Shown here: in pieces, positions 41,964 to 50,652 of the stretch
Layout: each line of letters opens with the position of its first letter
Position numbering within the stretch: position 1 is the stretch's first letter
From: Streptomyces showdoensis
GTDB lineage: Bacteria; Actinomycetota; Actinomycetes; Streptomycetales; Streptomycetaceae
Direction of reading: 5' to 3'
Length of the DNA stretch: 64,000 nt
Assembly: GCF_039535475.1 (NCBI RefSeq)
Contig: NZ_BAAAXG010000026.1
Span: forward strand, 3,343,501 to 3,407,500
Position numbers and translations under genes: made by a program
The notes under the pieces: generated by a model
Told to the model about the DNA's origin: nothing
What the model saw: only the letters and a program-made list of their open reading frames with translations
Databases searched by the model: none

Positions 41964-42363
41964 GGCGGGGCACGGCGCCGTGACGGTCCTGCTGCGGCTG
42001 ACCGCGGCCGCCCTGACCGCCACCATGGCCGCGATCCACCTGCACCTGTGGGCCGACGGCTACCGGGACCTCGTCACCATCGGCGTCCTGTTCCTGCTCA
42101 ACGGCATCATCGGCCTCGCCCTCGCGGCGGCGCTCCTCGTGAGCCCCGCCCGCCTCCTGGAGCCCGTCGCCGCCGGCACCGCGCTCTTCACGGCGGGCAC
42201 CCTGGGCGCGCTGCTCCTCAGCCTCACCACGGGACTCTTCGGCTTCAGGGAGTCGACCGCCGCGGACCTGGTCGTCCCCACGCTCGCCGTGGAGACCGCC
42301 GGGGTCCTCGTCCTCGCGGCCCTGGCCCTGCGCGCCCGGCCCGACCGAAAGGCCACGAGCTAG
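41923..42363 (+). CDS. Small four-helix membrane protein
   Basis: A 146-residue protein with four transmembrane helices and conserved HLHLW at the start of helix 1. It overlaps the cupredoxin gene by 41 bases, so it belongs to the same ECF-controlled transcript. It overlaps the convergent MFS gene by four bases. The likely role is an accessory membrane partner of the cupredoxin, an inference from context. Confidence 0.8.
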   Translation: MGTETAPAPAAATRAGHGAVTVLLRLTAAALTATMAAIHLHLWADGYRDLVTIGVLFLLNGIIGLALAAALLVSPARLLEPVAAGTALFTAGTLGALLLSLTTGLFGFRESTAADLVVPTLAVETAGVLVLAALALRARPDRKATS

Positions 42364-43625
42364 ACGGCGGCCGCCGCCTTGCGGGCCAGCGCGTCCTCGT
42401 CGGTCCCGGAGTCGTACGCGAGCAGCTTCGGCAGGGCCAGACAGAGCAGGCCGACCGAGGCCACGCAGGCGACGCCGCCCGACCAGACCGCCGCGCGGGT
42501 GCCCGTCCAGCCGGCCATCGCACCCGCCCGGACCTGGCCCAGCTGCGGGCCCACGCTGTACGAGAGGACCTCGATGCCCGCGAGGCGCCCGCGCAGCTCC
42601 TCCGGGATCGTCTGGTTCCAGATCGTGGACCGGCCGAGCCCGCTCAGCATGTCGCCGGCGCCCGCGAACGCCAGGCACAGCAGCACCAGCCAGACGTTCG
42701 AGAACCAGCCCGCCGCCGCGATCGCCAGGCCCCAGCCCGTCGCGCCGGCCACCACGAGCACGCCGTGCCGCCGCACCTTCGACGTCCACCCGCTGGTGAG
42801 CCCCAGGACCAGCGAGCCGACCGAACCCGCCGCGTACATCAGGCCCAGCGACCACTCCGCGTCCAGCTCGTCCGCGAGGAACGGGAAGATCGTGTTGGGG
42901 AAGGCGAAGAGCATCGCCGCGAGGTCGATCGCGTACGTGCCCAGCAGCACCGGCCGCGACCACGCGTACCGCGCGCCCTCCGCGATCCCGCGCAGCGACG
43001 GCTTGTCCGCGTCCCGCGCCGGGGGCGCGGGCGACAGGCGCCGGCACAGCAGCACCGACAGCACGAACCCGGCCACCCCGACCGCGTAGGCGGGGGCGTG
43101 GCCCGCGTAGGCGACGACCAGACCCGCGAGCGCCGGACCGGCGATGGACCCCAGCTGCCAGCGCAGCGAGTTCAGGGCGGCCGCGGCCGTCTGCTGCTCG
43201 TGCGGCACGATCCGGGCCATCAGCGAGTCGAGGGCGGGCCGCTGCAGCCCGGCCAGGGCGGAGACCCCGGCCGCGACGACGTACAGCGGCCAGAGCAGCG
43301 GCTGCGGCAGCAGGGCGTTCAGGAACAGGACGAGCGCCAGCAGCGCGAGGCCCGCCTCCGTCGCCACGATCACCTTGCGCCGGTCGACGGCGTCGGCGAG
43401 CGCCCCGCCGTACAGCCCGAAGACGATCAGCGGCACCAGCTCCACCGCGCCCATCGCGCCCACCGCGAGGGGCGAGCCCGTGAGGTCCTTGATCTGCAGC
43501 GGCAGCGCGATCAGCGCCATGAAGCTCGCGAAGTAGGCCACGAGCCCCTGCGCCCACAGGAGCCGGAAGTCACGGGAGGAGCGCCAGGGCGCGAGGTCGG
43601 GAAGGAGGCGGAGCAGACGTGTCAC
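42360..43625 (-). CDS. MFS transporter (enterobactin/multidrug exporter-like)
   Basis: A 421-residue 12-helix MFS protein of the EntS-like group. The motif A loop is GLYGGALADAVDRRKVIVATE. Helix-5 motif C-like segment (GSIAGPALAGLVVA) marks an exporter. It stands alone and the substrate is unknown. Start ATG 43625 with the N-terminus MTRLLRLLPDLAPWRSSRDFRLLWA, normal for this group. Confidence 0.9.
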   Translation of the reverse strand: MTRLLRLLPDLAPWRSSRDFRLLWAQGLVAYFASFMALIALPLQIKDLTGSPLAVGAMGAVELVPLIVFGLYGGALADAVDRRKVIVATEAGLALLALVLFLNALLPQPLLWPLYVVAAGVSALAGLQRPALDSLMARIVPHEQQTAAAALNSLRWQLGSIAGPALAGLVVAYAGHAPAYAVGVAGFVLSVLLCRRLSPAPPARDADKPSLRGIAEGARYAWSRPVLLGTYAIDLAAMLFAFPNTIFPFLADELDAEWSLGLMYAAGSVGSLVLGLTSGWTSKVRRHGVLVVAGATGWGLAIAAAGWFSNVWLVLLCLAFAGAGDMLSGLGRSTIWNQTIPEELRGRLAGIEVLSYSVGPQLGQVRAGAMAGWTGTRAAVWSGGVACVASVGLLCLALPKLLAYDSGTDEDALARKAAAAV

Positions 43626-43675
43626 GAGGGGTCATGCTCGGCCGCGGCGCGTGCCCCGGGCAACCGAATTAGCCG

Positions 43676-43770
43676 TCCGTGCCGGTCGCGCCGTCCGTGC
43701 CGGTCGCGCCGTCCGCCGGTCGCGCCGTCCGTGCCGGTCGCGCCGTCGGTGCCGTCCGTGCCGGTCGCGT
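43676..43770. repeat. CCGTGCCGGTCGCG minisatellite
   Basis: Six or seven units of roughly 14-15 bases (CCGTGCCGGTCGCG, some shortened) fill the region between the MFS start and the stop of the next minus-strand gene. No gene is visible here. Confidence 0.85.
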
Positions 43771-43773
43771 GCC

Positions 43774-44379
43774 TCACCAGCGGGCCGGCGGCGGCGCCGT
43801 CAGCTGGTCGGCCAGCCGCGAGAGCCGGTCCCGGAACCGCAGCCGCCCGCGCGGCGCCGCGGGCAGGCAGTTCTCGCCGGTCGCCGCGCTCACCAGGTGC
43901 TGGACCGTGTCCAGGTCCACCTCCGCGTCCGCCGTCACCGGCAGCGTCTCGTGCGCGAGCCCCATCAGCTCCGGGTCGCCGCCGTCCAGGGACAGCACCG
44001 TCGCCCCGGCCCGGCGGGCGTCGTGGACCCGTTCGAGCAGCCCCGCCCCGGGCCGCGAGGGCGCCACCACCAGGAGGGTCGCCCCGCGCCCCGCCGTCTC
44101 GATCCGGCCGAGCCCGACGGCCAGGTGCGCCGGGTCCCCGGGCCGCACCCGGTGCCTCACCAGGGTCGGCGCGAGCTCGGGACAGCCGGACCAGGCCGAC
44201 TCGTCGACCAGGTGGGCGGCCAGGTGCCAGGGCTCGTACTCCTCCGTCCCCACCAGCAGCAGCCCGCCGCCGTGCGAGACGACGGAGGAGCGCAGGGAGC
44301 CCGCGAAGCGGCGGGCCGCCGCCGGCCATTCCGTACCGGCGAGCACTTCGCGCAGCAGCGCGACACGAACGGCGTCCAT
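43774..44379 (-). CDS. Conserved hypothetical protein (SIS-like fold?)
   Basis: A 201-residue soluble protein. The pattern SSVVSHGGGLLLVGTEEY, GATLLVVAPSRPGAGLLERVHDARRAGATVLSLDGG and LAHETLPVTADAEVDLDTVQHLVSAATGE resembles a SIS (sugar isomerase) fold with Rossmann-like alternation, but no sugar-binding motif is definite. I chose ATG 44379 (MDAVRVALLREVLAGTEW); a start further upstream (44451) adds an unsupported Arg/Pro-rich segment. It is divergent from the F420 reductase gene. Function unknown. Confidence 0.8.
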   Translation of the reverse strand: MDAVRVALLREVLAGTEWPAAARRFAGSLRSSVVSHGGGLLLVGTEEYEPWHLAAHLVDESAWSGCPELAPTLVRHRVRPGDPAHLAVGLGRIETAGRGATLLVVAPSRPGAGLLERVHDARRAGATVLSLDGGDPELMGLAHETLPVTADAEVDLDTVQHLVSAATGENCLPAAPRGRLRFRDRLSRLADQLTAPPPARW

Positions 44380-44480
44380 GGCCCCGCATCCTGCGCCCGC
44401 GCGGGGGGCGTACGCGGGCGTTCGCGGAAGTCTCACCCGTACGGGGCGCACCGACCCGACCGGTCGGTAATGTCGGGGCC

Positions 44481-45209
44481 ATGACTTCCTCGACCTCCGC
44501 CGGCGGCCCCGCGTCCGAGTCCGCCCCCGCCCGCGCCCCCAAGGACCCCTGGGACCTCCCCGACGTCTCCGGCCTCGTCGTCGGCGTCCTCGGCGGCACC
44601 GGCGACCAGGGCCGCGGCCTCGCCTACCGGCTCGCCAAGGCCGGCCAGAAGGTGATCATCGGCTCGCGGGCCGCCGACCGCGCCCGGGCCGCGGCCGACG
44701 AGCTCGGCCTCGGCGTCGAGGGCGCCGACAACGCCGAGTGCGCCCGGCGCAGCGACATCGTCATCGTGGCCGTGCCGTGGGACGGCCACGCGAAGACCCT
44801 GGAGGCGCTGCGCGGGGAGCTGGCCGGCAAGCTCGTCGTCGACTGCGTCAACCCGCTCGGCTTCGACAAGCAGGGCGCCTACGCCCTCAAGCCGGAGGAG
44901 GGCTCCGCCGCCGAGCAGGCCGCCGTCCTGCTGCCCGACGCGCGCGTCACCGCCGCCTTCCACCACCTGTCGGCCGTGCTGCTCCAGGACGCCTCGATCG
45001 ACGAGATCGACACCGACGTCATGGTCCTCGGCGAGGTCCGCGCCGACGTCGAGATCGTCCAGGCGCTGGCCGGGCGCATCCCCGGCATGCGCGGCGTCTT
45101 CGCCGGGCGGCTGCGCAACGCCCACCAGGTCGAGTCGCTGGTCGCCAACCTCATCTCGGTGAACCGCCGGTACAAGGCACACGCGGGCCTGCGCGTCACC
45201 GACGTCTGA
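44481..45209 (+). CDS. npdG: F420:NADPH oxidoreductase (NADPH-dependent F420 reductase)
   Basis: A 242-residue enzyme: after an Ala/Pro-rich N-terminus comes the Rossmann motif VGVLGGTGDQGRGLAYRLAKAGQKVIIGSR with the NADP-binding pattern, then VIVAVPWDGHAKTL, VVDCVNPLGFDKQGAY and a C-terminal LRNAHQVESLVANLISVNRRYKAHAGLR. It reduces coenzyme F420 with NADPH and feeds F420-dependent reductases. Confidence 0.93.
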   Translation: MTSSTSAGGPASESAPARAPKDPWDLPDVSGLVVGVLGGTGDQGRGLAYRLAKAGQKVIIGSRAADRARAAADELGLGVEGADNAECARRSDIVIVAVPWDGHAKTLEALRGELAGKLVVDCVNPLGFDKQGAYALKPEEGSAAEQAAVLLPDARVTAAFHHLSAVLLQDASIDEIDTDVMVLGEVRADVEIVQALAGRIPGMRGVFAGRLRNAHQVESLVANLISVNRRYKAHAGLRVTDV

Positions 45210-45331
45210 GCGGGCTCCGGGCCGCGTCCCGCCCGCCCCGGCCGCCGGGGCGGGTCCCGGGCGGGCGCGGCGCCGGGCATGGGGGACACTGGACGGGCAC
45301 CACACGCCGTACCCGGACAGGAGCCGACCCC

Positions 45332-45511
45332 ATGCCCCGCCTCGCCCTCTACGCCCTGGTCGTCTGCGCGCTCGCCGTCGCCGCGGCCGTCGTCTCCTTC
45401 GTCCAGGGCAGCTTCCTCGGCGTCATCTGGGTGCTGCTGGCCGGCCTCTCCTCGAACATGGCCTGGTACTACGTCCGCCGCGCGAAGGCCTCCGCCGCCG
45501 CGAACGGCTAG
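45332..45511 (+). CDS. Small two-helix membrane protein (59 residues)
   Basis: A 59-residue protein with two hydrophobic helices (LALYALVVCALAVAAAVVSF and LGVIWVLLAGLSSNMAWYYV) ended by RRAKA. GGAG lies 9 bases upstream of the ATG. Such proteins are common between metabolic genes in Streptomyces but have no assigned function. Confidence 0.8.
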   Translation: MPRLALYALVVCALAVAAAVVSFVQGSFLGVIWVLLAGLSSNMAWYYVRRAKASAAANG

Positions 45512-45529
45512 GACCCGGTCCGCCCGGGC

Positions 45530-46324
45530 CTACACCGCGCAGAACTCGGGCGCCGACTCCCAGAACCGGAACAGCTGGGAGCCGCAGTAGCGGGACAGCT
45601 CCGGGACACCGAGCGTCCGCATCAGCGCGTCGACCCCGTCGAAGAACGCCCCGTTGATCGCCGGGACGAACAGCAGCGCGATCACGACGAAGAAGCCGTA
45701 CGGCGCGTACGGCTCGATCTGGCGCTTGACGCGGTACGACAGCCAGGGCTCGACCACCCCGTAGCCGTCGAGCCCCGGCACCGGCAGGAAGTTCAGCAGC
45801 GCCGCCGTCACCTGGAGGAACGCCAGGAAGGCGAGCGCGTACTGGAAGGCGCGCGGTACGCCGTCGAGCGCGCCCAGCCAGAACGGCGCCGTGCAGACGA
45901 TCGCGAACAGCACGTTGGCCAGCGGGCCCGCCGCGGAGATCAGGCTGTGCTTCCAGCGGCCCCGGACCCGGTCCCGCTCGATGAAGACCGCGCCGCCCGG
46001 CAGACCGATGCCGCCCATGATGACGAAGAGCACCGGCAGCACGACGCTCAGCACGGCGTGCGTGTACGCGAGCGGGTTCAGGGTCAGATAGCCCTTCGCG
46101 CCGACCGTGATGTCGCCGCCGTGCAGCGCGGTGCGGGCGTGCGCGTACTCGTGGAGACAGAGCGAGACGACCCACGCCGAGGTCACGAAGAGGAAGACCG
46201 CGAGGCCGACCGAGGCGGCGAAGTCCGTCCACACGGCCCAGCCGGTGACGCCCATCACGGCGAGGATCGCCAGGAAGACCGGGCTGATCCTCCGCTCGTG
46301 CCGGCGGTGGGTGGTCGAGCTCAT
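45530..46324 (-). CDS. Site-2 protease family (M50) membrane protein
   Basis: A 264-residue membrane metalloprotease. The zinc motif is HEYAH (residues 58-62) on a hydrophobic helix, and the third ligand comes from NFLPVPGLDGYGVVEPW. Six or so helices. It may cleave membrane-bound regulators or anti-sigma factors, although no such partner is adjacent (the RskA-like gene is 5 kb away). It is convergent with the small two-helix gene. ATG 46324 is used. Confidence 0.9.
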   Translation of the reverse strand: MSSTTHRRHERRISPVFLAILAVMGVTGWAVWTDFAASVGLAVFLFVTSAWVVSLCLHEYAHARTALHGGDITVGAKGYLTLNPLAYTHAVLSVVLPVLFVIMGGIGLPGGAVFIERDRVRGRWKHSLISAAGPLANVLFAIVCTAPFWLGALDGVPRAFQYALAFLAFLQVTAALLNFLPVPGLDGYGVVEPWLSYRVKRQIEPYAPYGFFVVIALLFVPAINGAFFDGVDALMRTLGVPELSRYCGSQLFRFWESAPEFCAV

Positions 46325-46472
46325 ACGGGGCTCCCGGGGCGGAGGACGGGGGTCTGTCGGTGCCCGGGAAACGTACCGGGGCACGGGGACGGTTCCTGCG
46401 GCGGGGGGCGGTCACCCGTGGGGGCGGGGGTCGTTCGGTCTCGCGTGCGGGCTTTGGCGCGGCTCGCGGACA

Positions 46473-49400
46473 ATGGGGCCCGTGCGCTACTTCCTCCTCG
46501 GCCCGGCTCGGGCGCAGACGTCAGAAGGCCCCGACGGGGCCGCCGTCACCGTCGGCGGTCCCCGGGTGCGGGCGCTGCTGACCGTCCTCGCGCTGCGGGC
46601 GGGCCGGGCCGTGCCCGTGGGGGTGCTCGTCGACGAGGTCTGGGGCGCCGAGCCGCCGGCCGACGCGGTCGCCGCGCTCCAGGCGCTGGTGGGCCGGCTG
46701 CGGCGGGCCCTGGGCCACGAGCGGGTGGTCTCCACGGAGGGCGGCTACCGGCTGGAGGCCGTACGGGGCGATGTCGACCTGTTCCGCTTCGAGCGGCTCG
46801 CCGACGAAGGCGTACGGGAGTTGGCGGCCGGCCGTGCCGCAGGCGCCGCCCGGCTGCTCGACGAGGCGCTGGGACTGTGGAAGGGGCCGGCCCTCGCCGA
46901 CCTTCCCGACCGCGGGGCCGAGGCCGCCCGCTGGGAGGCCCGGCACCTCGACGCCCGCCGGGCCAGGCTGGCCGCCGCCCTCGCGCTCGGCGAGGCGGCC
47001 GGCGCGCTGCCCGAGCTGACCGCCCTGTGCGAGAGCCACCCGCTCGACGAGCCCCTCCAGGCCCTGCGCATCCGGGCGCTGCGGGATGCCGGACGCTCGG
47101 CGGAGGCACTGGCCGCCTACGACCTGGTCCGAGGCGAGATCGCCGAGCGGCTCGGTGCGGATCCCTCCGCCGAACTGCGTTCCCTGCACGCCGAGTTGCT
47201 GGAGCTGCCCGAGCCCGTGGCCCCCGGGGCCGGGGCGGTCGTCGGCAATCTCACCGCCCGGCTCACCAGCTTCCTCGGGCGGGACGGCGAACTGGAGTCG
47301 CTGGGCGCCGAGTTGCGGGAGTCGCGGCTCGTCACGCTGCTCGGTCCCGGCGGCGTCGGCAAGACCCGGCTCTCGCAGGAGGCCGCCGAACGCGTCGGCG
47401 GCGGCTGGCCCGACGGCGTCTGGCTCGTCGAGCTCGCCCCCGTCACCGACCCGGAGGCCGTCACCGAGGCCGTCCTCGCCGCGGTCGGCGCCCGCGAGAC
47501 CGTCCTGCGCGGCGCCGGCGCCGAGGAGCTGCGCCTCGGCGACGATCCGATGCATCCCACCGGACGGCTCGTGGAGCACTGTGCGCGGCGTCGGATGCTG
47601 TTGTTGCTGGACAACTGTGAGCATGTGGTGGGTGCGGTGGCGGGGTTGGTGGAGGTGTTGTTGGCGCGGTGTCCGGGGGTGACGGTGCTGGCGACGAGTC
47701 GGGAGCCGTTGGGGGTGCCGGGGGAGGTGGTGCGGCCGTTGGGGCCGTTGCCGTTGGGGGTGGCGGTGCGGTTGTTCGGTGAGCGGGGTGCGGCGGTGCG
47801 GCCGGGGTTCCGGGTGGAGGAGGAGGCGGGGGCGGCTGCGGAGATCGTGCGGCGGCTGGACGGTCTGCCGTTGGCGGTGGAGCTGGCGGCGGCGCGGTTG
47901 CGGATGCTGACGGCGGGGCAGATCGCGGAGCGGTTGGATGATCGTTTCCGGTTGTTGACGTCGGGGGCGCGGACGGTGTTGCCGCGGCAGCAGACCTTGC
48001 GGGCGGTGGTGGACTGGTCGTGGGATCTGCTGGGTGGTGCGGAGCGGGGGGTGTTGCGCCGGTTGTCGGTGTTCGCGGGCGGGTGTGATCTGGAGGCGGC
48101 GGAGGCGGTGTGCGGGGGGCCGGGTGCGGCCGGGGACGTGCTGGAGCTGCTGGGGTCGTTGGTGGACAAGTCGTTGGTGGTGGCGGCCGAGGCGGAGGGC
48201 GGGATGCGGTACCGGTTGCTGGAGACGGTGGCCGAGTACGCGGGGGAGCGGCTGGACGAGGCAGGGGAGCGGGCTGCGGTCGAGCGGCGTCATCTGACCT
48301 ACTACCGGGAACTCGCGCGCCTGACCGACCCCGAACTGCGCACCGGACGCCAGACCGCCGCCCTCACCCGCTTCGGCGCCGAGTACGGCAACCTCCGCAC
48401 CGCGCTGCGCCGGGCGGTCGCCGCCCGGGACGAGCACGAGGCGCTCGTCCTCGTCCACGCCCTGCTCTGGTACTGGACCATGCGCGACCTGCGCGCCGAC
48501 GCCCTGCACTGGGCCGAGTCCGTCGCCGCCCTCGGACCCGACCCCTTCGGACCCGCCGCCGCCCCCGTCGTACCGCTGCACGAACCGGTCACCGCCGGGC
48601 CGCCGCCGCTGAGCGAGGAGCAGCTGTGGGAGGCGCGGCGCGGCGTGCGGCTGATCGAGCTGCTCAACATGGACCACGAGACGGGGCGGTGGACCACCCC
48701 CGAGGGCGTCGAGCGGCTGCGGCGGATCAACGACTGCTACCCGCCCGGGCTTCCGCAGACCTGCCGGCTGCCCGGCTCCTTCACCGTCTTCGCCGTGCTG
48801 CTCATCGCCGAACCCGGGCGCATGGGTGCGGCCCTGGACGCCCACGTCGCCGCCTGCCGCCGCTACGGCTACGAGTGGGAGCTGGGCAACGCCCTCCAGC
48901 TGCGCGCCAACATGCTCGCCAACCGGGCCGACCTGGCCGGGCAGGCCGCCGCCGACGCGGAGGAGAGCCTGCGGATCTTCGTCGGGCTCGACGACGCCTG
49001 GGGCGCGGCCGAGGCGCTGTCCTCGCGGGCCGAGGCCCGGGAACGGCGGCTGGAGTTCCACGGTGCCGCCGAGGACTTCGAGGCCGCCATCGGCTACGCG
49101 CGCCGGGTCGGCGCCCAGTCCCAGATGGCGCTGCTGCGCGCCCGCTACGCCGACATGCTGATCGAGACCGGCCGCCAGGAGGAGGCCGAGCGGATCCTGC
49201 GGGAGGTCGTCGAGGGCGAGCACGGGCGCGGCCACGAGCCGATGCTCGCGGCCCGGATCTTCCTGGCGATGCTGTTCGGCCGGACCGGTCGCACGGCCGA
49301 GGCCCGGGTGCACCTGCAGCGGCTGCTGGACGAGTTCAGCTCGGAGACCTTCTCCGTCTTCGAGGGCTTCACGCTCGGCAGCCTCGGCTGGGTGGACAAC

Positions 49401-49784
49401 CTGGACGGGCGGTACGCCTCGGCGCTCACGCTCGCCCGGCGGGCGTACGAGAGCTCGCTGGGCGCGCTGTCGATCATGGTCGCCCCGCAGATGCCGGCGA
49501 TCCACCTGGTCACCGCCGCCTGGGCGCTGGCCGGGATCGGCGGCCCGGCGGCCCGTACGGCGGCGGTCCTGCTCGGCGCGTACGAGGGGCTGCTGCCGCC
49601 CGGGCACCTGTCCCCGCCCATGGAGCGGGAGAACCTGGCGCGGGCCACCGAGCTGGCGCTCGCCGCGCTGGGCGGCGAGAAGGAGTTCGAGGCCGCCTAC
49701 GCCGAAGGCGGCGGCCTCTCCCTGGAGGAGGCCGCCGCCCTGCTCGTACGCGCCGACGCGATCAACGGGCGCGCCGAGTCCTGA
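46473..49784 (+). CDS. BTAD/NB-ARC/TPR transcriptional regulator (AfsR/SARP-like)
   Basis: A 1103-residue regulator: OmpR-type winged helix (MGPVRYFLLGPARA then VRALLTVLALRAGRAVPVGVLVDEVWG), BTAD domain (residues about 100-245), ATPase with Walker A GPGGVGKTR (about 292), LLLLDNCEHVV, and TPR-type repeats to the C-terminus. The type responds to small molecules or kinases and often switches secondary metabolism or transport. A DrrAB exporter gene pair is convergent with it. The codon use is abnormal between about 47579 and 48294. Confidence 0.9.
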   Translation: MGPVRYFLLGPARAQTSEGPDGAAVTVGGPRVRALLTVLALRAGRAVPVGVLVDEVWGAEPPADAVAALQALVGRLRRALGHERVVSTEGGYRLEAVRGDVDLFRFERLADEGVRELAAGRAAGAARLLDEALGLWKGPALADLPDRGAEAARWEARHLDARRARLAAALALGEAAGALPELTALCESHPLDEPLQALRIRALRDAGRSAEALAAYDLVRGEIAERLGADPSAELRSLHAELLELPEPVAPGAGAVVGNLTARLTSFLGRDGELESLGAELRESRLVTLLGPGGVGKTRLSQEAAERVGGGWPDGVWLVELAPVTDPEAVTEAVLAAVGARETVLRGAGAEELRLGDDPMHPTGRLVEHCARRRMLLLLDNCEHVVGAVAGLVEVLLARCPGVTVLATSREPLGVPGEVVRPLGPLPLGVAVRLFGERGAAVRPGFRVEEEAGAAAEIVRRLDGLPLAVELAAARLRMLTAGQIAERLDDRFRLLTSGARTVLPRQQTLRAVVDWSWDLLGGAERGVLRRLSVFAGGCDLEAAEAVCGGPGAAGDVLELLGSLVDKSLVVAAEAEGGMRYRLLETVAEYAGERLDEAGERAAVERRHLTYYRELARLTDPELRTGRQTAALTRFGAEYGNLRTALRRAVAARDEHEALVLVHALLWYWTMRDLRADALHWAESVAALGPDPFGPAAAPVVPLHEPVTAGPPPLSEEQLWEARRGVRLIELLNMDHETGRWTTPEGVERLRRINDCYPPGLPQTCRLPGSFTVFAVLLIAEPGRMGAALDAHVAACRRYGYEWELGNALQLRANMLANRADLAGQAAADAEESLRIFVGLDDAWGAAEALSSRAEARERRLEFHGAAEDFEAAIGYARRVGAQSQMALLRARYADMLIETGRQEEAERILREVVEGEHGRGHEPMLAARIFLAMLFGRTGRTAEARVHLQRLLDEFSSETFSVFEGFTLGSLGWVDNLDGRYASALTLARRAYESSLGALSIMVAPQMPAIHLVTAAWALAGIGGPAARTAAVLLGAYEGLLPPGHLSPPMERENLARATELALAALGGEKEFEAAYAEGGGLSLEEAAALLVRADAINGRAES
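47579..48294 (+). other. Compositionally distinct patch in the BTAD gene
   Basis: In this 716-base stretch, residues about 369-607, leucine is mostly TTG and valine GTG, with few C-ending codons, so the sense strand is G-rich. The flanking parts of the gene use CTG/CTC and GCC in normal high-GC style. The protein stays in frame and conserved across both edges. Confidence 0.8.
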
Positions 49785-49797
49785 ATCCCCCTGTGGA

Positions 49798-50652
49798 TCA
49801 GGTCTTCTTGCGGAACTTGGAGACCGCGAGCGGCGCCATGACCACGGTGATGCCGGCCGCCCAGGCGAGCGTCATCCACGCCGAGTGGGCGACGGGGCCG
49901 CCGCTGATCAGGCCGCGGGCGGCGTCGGCGAGGTTGGACAGCGGGTTGTAGTCGGTGAAGGTCTGCAGCCAGCCGGGCATCGTGGTCGGCTTGGCGAAGA
50001 TCGAGGAACCGAACTGCAGCGGCATCAGCACGAGCATCGCCATCCCCTGGACGGCCTGGGCCGTCTTCATGGTGAGACCGAGCAGGATGAAGATCCACAT
50101 CAGGGCGGCGCCGAAGACCATCGACAGACCGATGGCGGCGAGCAGGTGGAAGATCGAGGTCTGGATCTCCAGGCCCAGCAGGAAGCCCATGCCGAGCAGG
50201 ATCGTGGTGGCGATCAGCATGCGGCCGATCTCGACGACGATCTTCGCGATGAGGACCGAGGAGCGGGCGATCGGCATGGTCCGGAACCGGTCCATGACGC
50301 CCTTCTTGAAGTCGTCGTTGATGCCGGTGCCGACGCCCATCGCGATGTTCATGCCCATCATGGCCATCAGGCCGGGCACCAGGTAGTTCACGTACTCCTG
50401 CTGGTTGCCCTTGCCGGCCATCGCACCGCCGAAGACGTAGGTGAACAGCAGGATGAAGATGACCGGCATCAGGACGGCGTCGAACATCGACTCCGGGTCC
50501 TGCTTGATCTGGAGGGCGTTGCGCCGGGCCAGGGCGCCGATGTGGCGGAGGTTGGCCCGCAGGCCGATCCGGCCGTCGGCGGCGCCGGCCGCCCGGACCG
50601 GGGCGGGGCCGGGGGTGTCCACGGGGGACTGGGGCAGGGTGGTGGTGCTCAT
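49798..50652 (-). CDS. ABC-2 type permease (DrrB family)
   Basis: A 284-residue permease with about six helices and the DrrB-type segment DPESMFDAVLMPVIFILLFTYVFGGAM. The ATG at 50652 overlaps the TGA of the ATPase gene (ATGA). It exports drugs or lipids together with the DrrA-like ATPase. It is convergent with the BTAD regulator; their stops are 14 bases apart. Confidence 0.92.
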   Translation of the reverse strand: MSTTTLPQSPVDTPGPAPVRAAGAADGRIGLRANLRHIGALARRNALQIKQDPESMFDAVLMPVIFILLFTYVFGGAMAGKGNQQEYVNYLVPGLMAMMGMNIAMGVGTGINDDFKKGVMDRFRTMPIARSSVLIAKIVVEIGRMLIATTILLGMGFLLGLEIQTSIFHLLAAIGLSMVFGAALMWIFILLGLTMKTAQAVQGMAMLVLMPLQFGSSIFAKPTTMPGWLQTFTDYNPLSNLADAARGLISGGPVAHSAWMTLAWAAGITVVMAPLAVSKFRKKT

